A DNA stretch of 64,000 bases from Clusia tigrina (Eukaryota > Arthropoda > Insecta > Diptera > Clusiidae): positions 949,198 through 1,013,197 of the forward strand of contig CAKKTE020000347.1 of NCBI GenBank assembly GCA_920105625.2, written 5' to 3'. This document shows, in pieces, positions 63,852-64,000 of this stretch. Below the pieces are notes generated by a model. That model was given only the letters and a program-made list of their open reading frames with translations, made no database searches and was not told the DNA's origin. The translations under genes were made by a program, and so were the position numbers. Every line of letters begins with the position of its first letter. Position 1 is the stretch's first letter.

Positions 63852-64000
63852 CTTCAAATGGCCGTAACTTCTATACGGTACGTCCTGCACCTATCAAAGT
63901 TTGCAACATACAAATGCTTGTAACTTTTTACTCGAGCGTCATAAAACCTTGAAATTTTGTAACAATATAGTATTCGAGCCTCTTGTCAATTTAAGCTATC
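63852..64000 (+). repeat. Satellite continues past the right edge
   Basis: A ggccgtaac tail and a ctcgagcg/tatagtattcg monomer follow the second 16-monomer copy, whereas copy 1 is followed by a ggccctaac tail. A third copy in register therefore does not start here. The array runs off the window without any sign of an end. Confidence 0.85.

Larger units (their letters stand above)
1..64000 (+). repeat. 196-bp satellite DNA array filling the whole window
   Basis: Every line of the window carries the same landmarks in the same order and orientation: ctatcaaagtttgcaacata, taactttttactggagcg, aacaataaagtactcgagcc, aagctatcgctcaaagc, gagtcccaaatcaaacac and cttctatacggtacgtcc. Starts of ctatcaaag fall at 1, 201, 397, 593, 789 and 989, so the period is 196 bp, or 200 where a 4-bp insertion is present. 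That gives about 326 monomers. By hand count the consensus is about 37% G+C, with roughly 65 A, 58 T, 47 C and 26 G. Monomers differ from one another by a few to about fifteen positions. I saw no inverted monomer and no foreign insertion. The length suits one nucleosome plus linker, and such arrays are typical of centromeric or heterochromatic blocks. That location is inferred. I do not recognise the family. Confidence 0.99.

Noticed and set aside
1..64000. A recurrent 61- or 67-codon minus-strand open frame beginning MFDLGLKGS
   Set aside because: It is a fixed stop-free stretch of the monomer read backwards; its conservation matches that of the DNA repeat. Some copies have a few extra codons only because gcttgaaatgg replaces a stop. 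No known family.
1..64000. A CRISPR array, because of regular repeats
   Set aside because: The period is 196 bp with no unique spacers; the whole unit is repeated, and nothing resembling a leader or cas gene is present.
1..64000. A retroelement or transposon inside the array
   Set aside because: I found no long terminal repeats, primer-binding site, polypurine tract, target-site duplication or transposase or reverse-transcriptase frame; the monomer phase is never broken by foreign DNA.
1..64000. Inverted monomers or a large palindrome
   Set aside because: All landmarks appear in one orientation only in every stretch I read. The monomer has only very short dyads such as ctcaa/ttgag.
1..64000. 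Telomeric repeats or a subtelomere boundary
   Set aside because: No TTAGGG-, TTTAGGG- or TTAGG-type tandem runs occur in the window.

Overview
The whole 64-kb window is one uninterrupted satellite-DNA array. It is a head-to-tail tandem repeat with a 196-bp monomer, about 326 copies, all in the same orientation. I found no stretch of non-satellite sequence: no gene, RNA gene, transposon, CRISPR array or unique spacer. The consensus monomer is about 37% G+C by hand count, with far more C than G on the given strand (about 47 C to 26 G per monomer) and about five CpGs. Such an array points to a eukaryotic chromosome, most likely a centromeric, pericentromeric or other heterochromatic block. I do not recognise the satellite family, and the sequence alone does not tell me the organism or whether it is plant or animal.

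The interest lies in the higher-order structure. Monomer subtypes carry linked diagnostic variants (small indels, restriction-site changes), and their order repeats in larger blocks. From left to right these are: (1) 0.5-8.3 kb, two adjacent copies of a 20-monomer, 3,923-bp unit; (2) 8.3-16 kb, a mosaic of pieces of that unit with 2- to 3-monomer local duplications; (3) 16-19.8 kb, a 5-monomer (980-bp) duplication and more mosaic; (4) 19.8-33.8 kb, two related ~6-kb blocks separated by a partial 2.1-kb copy, with a clear chimeric monomer at a 2-monomer deletion; (5) 33.8-35.3 kb, very recent 390-bp and 1,548-bp duplications; (6) 35.3-39.6 kb, a third, rearranged copy of part of block 4; (7) 39.6-47.7 kb, a 7-monomer (1,359-bp) higher-order repeat alternating with another tail; (8) 47.3-54.9 kb, segments shared with the right end plus a 10-monomer (1,961-bp) family; (9) 54.9-64 kb, 6-monomer duplications, then two nearly identical copies of a 16-monomer (3,131-bp) unit that runs almost to the window edge.

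The many short open reading frames are shadows of the repeat. One 196-bp turn shifts the reading frame by one base, so frames close after about one monomer. They run longer only where an indel changes the monomer length. Nothing here supports coding. The window is best read as a record of satellite evolution by unequal exchange and segmental amplification. All offsets and difference counts were read by eye and should be confirmed by self-alignment.
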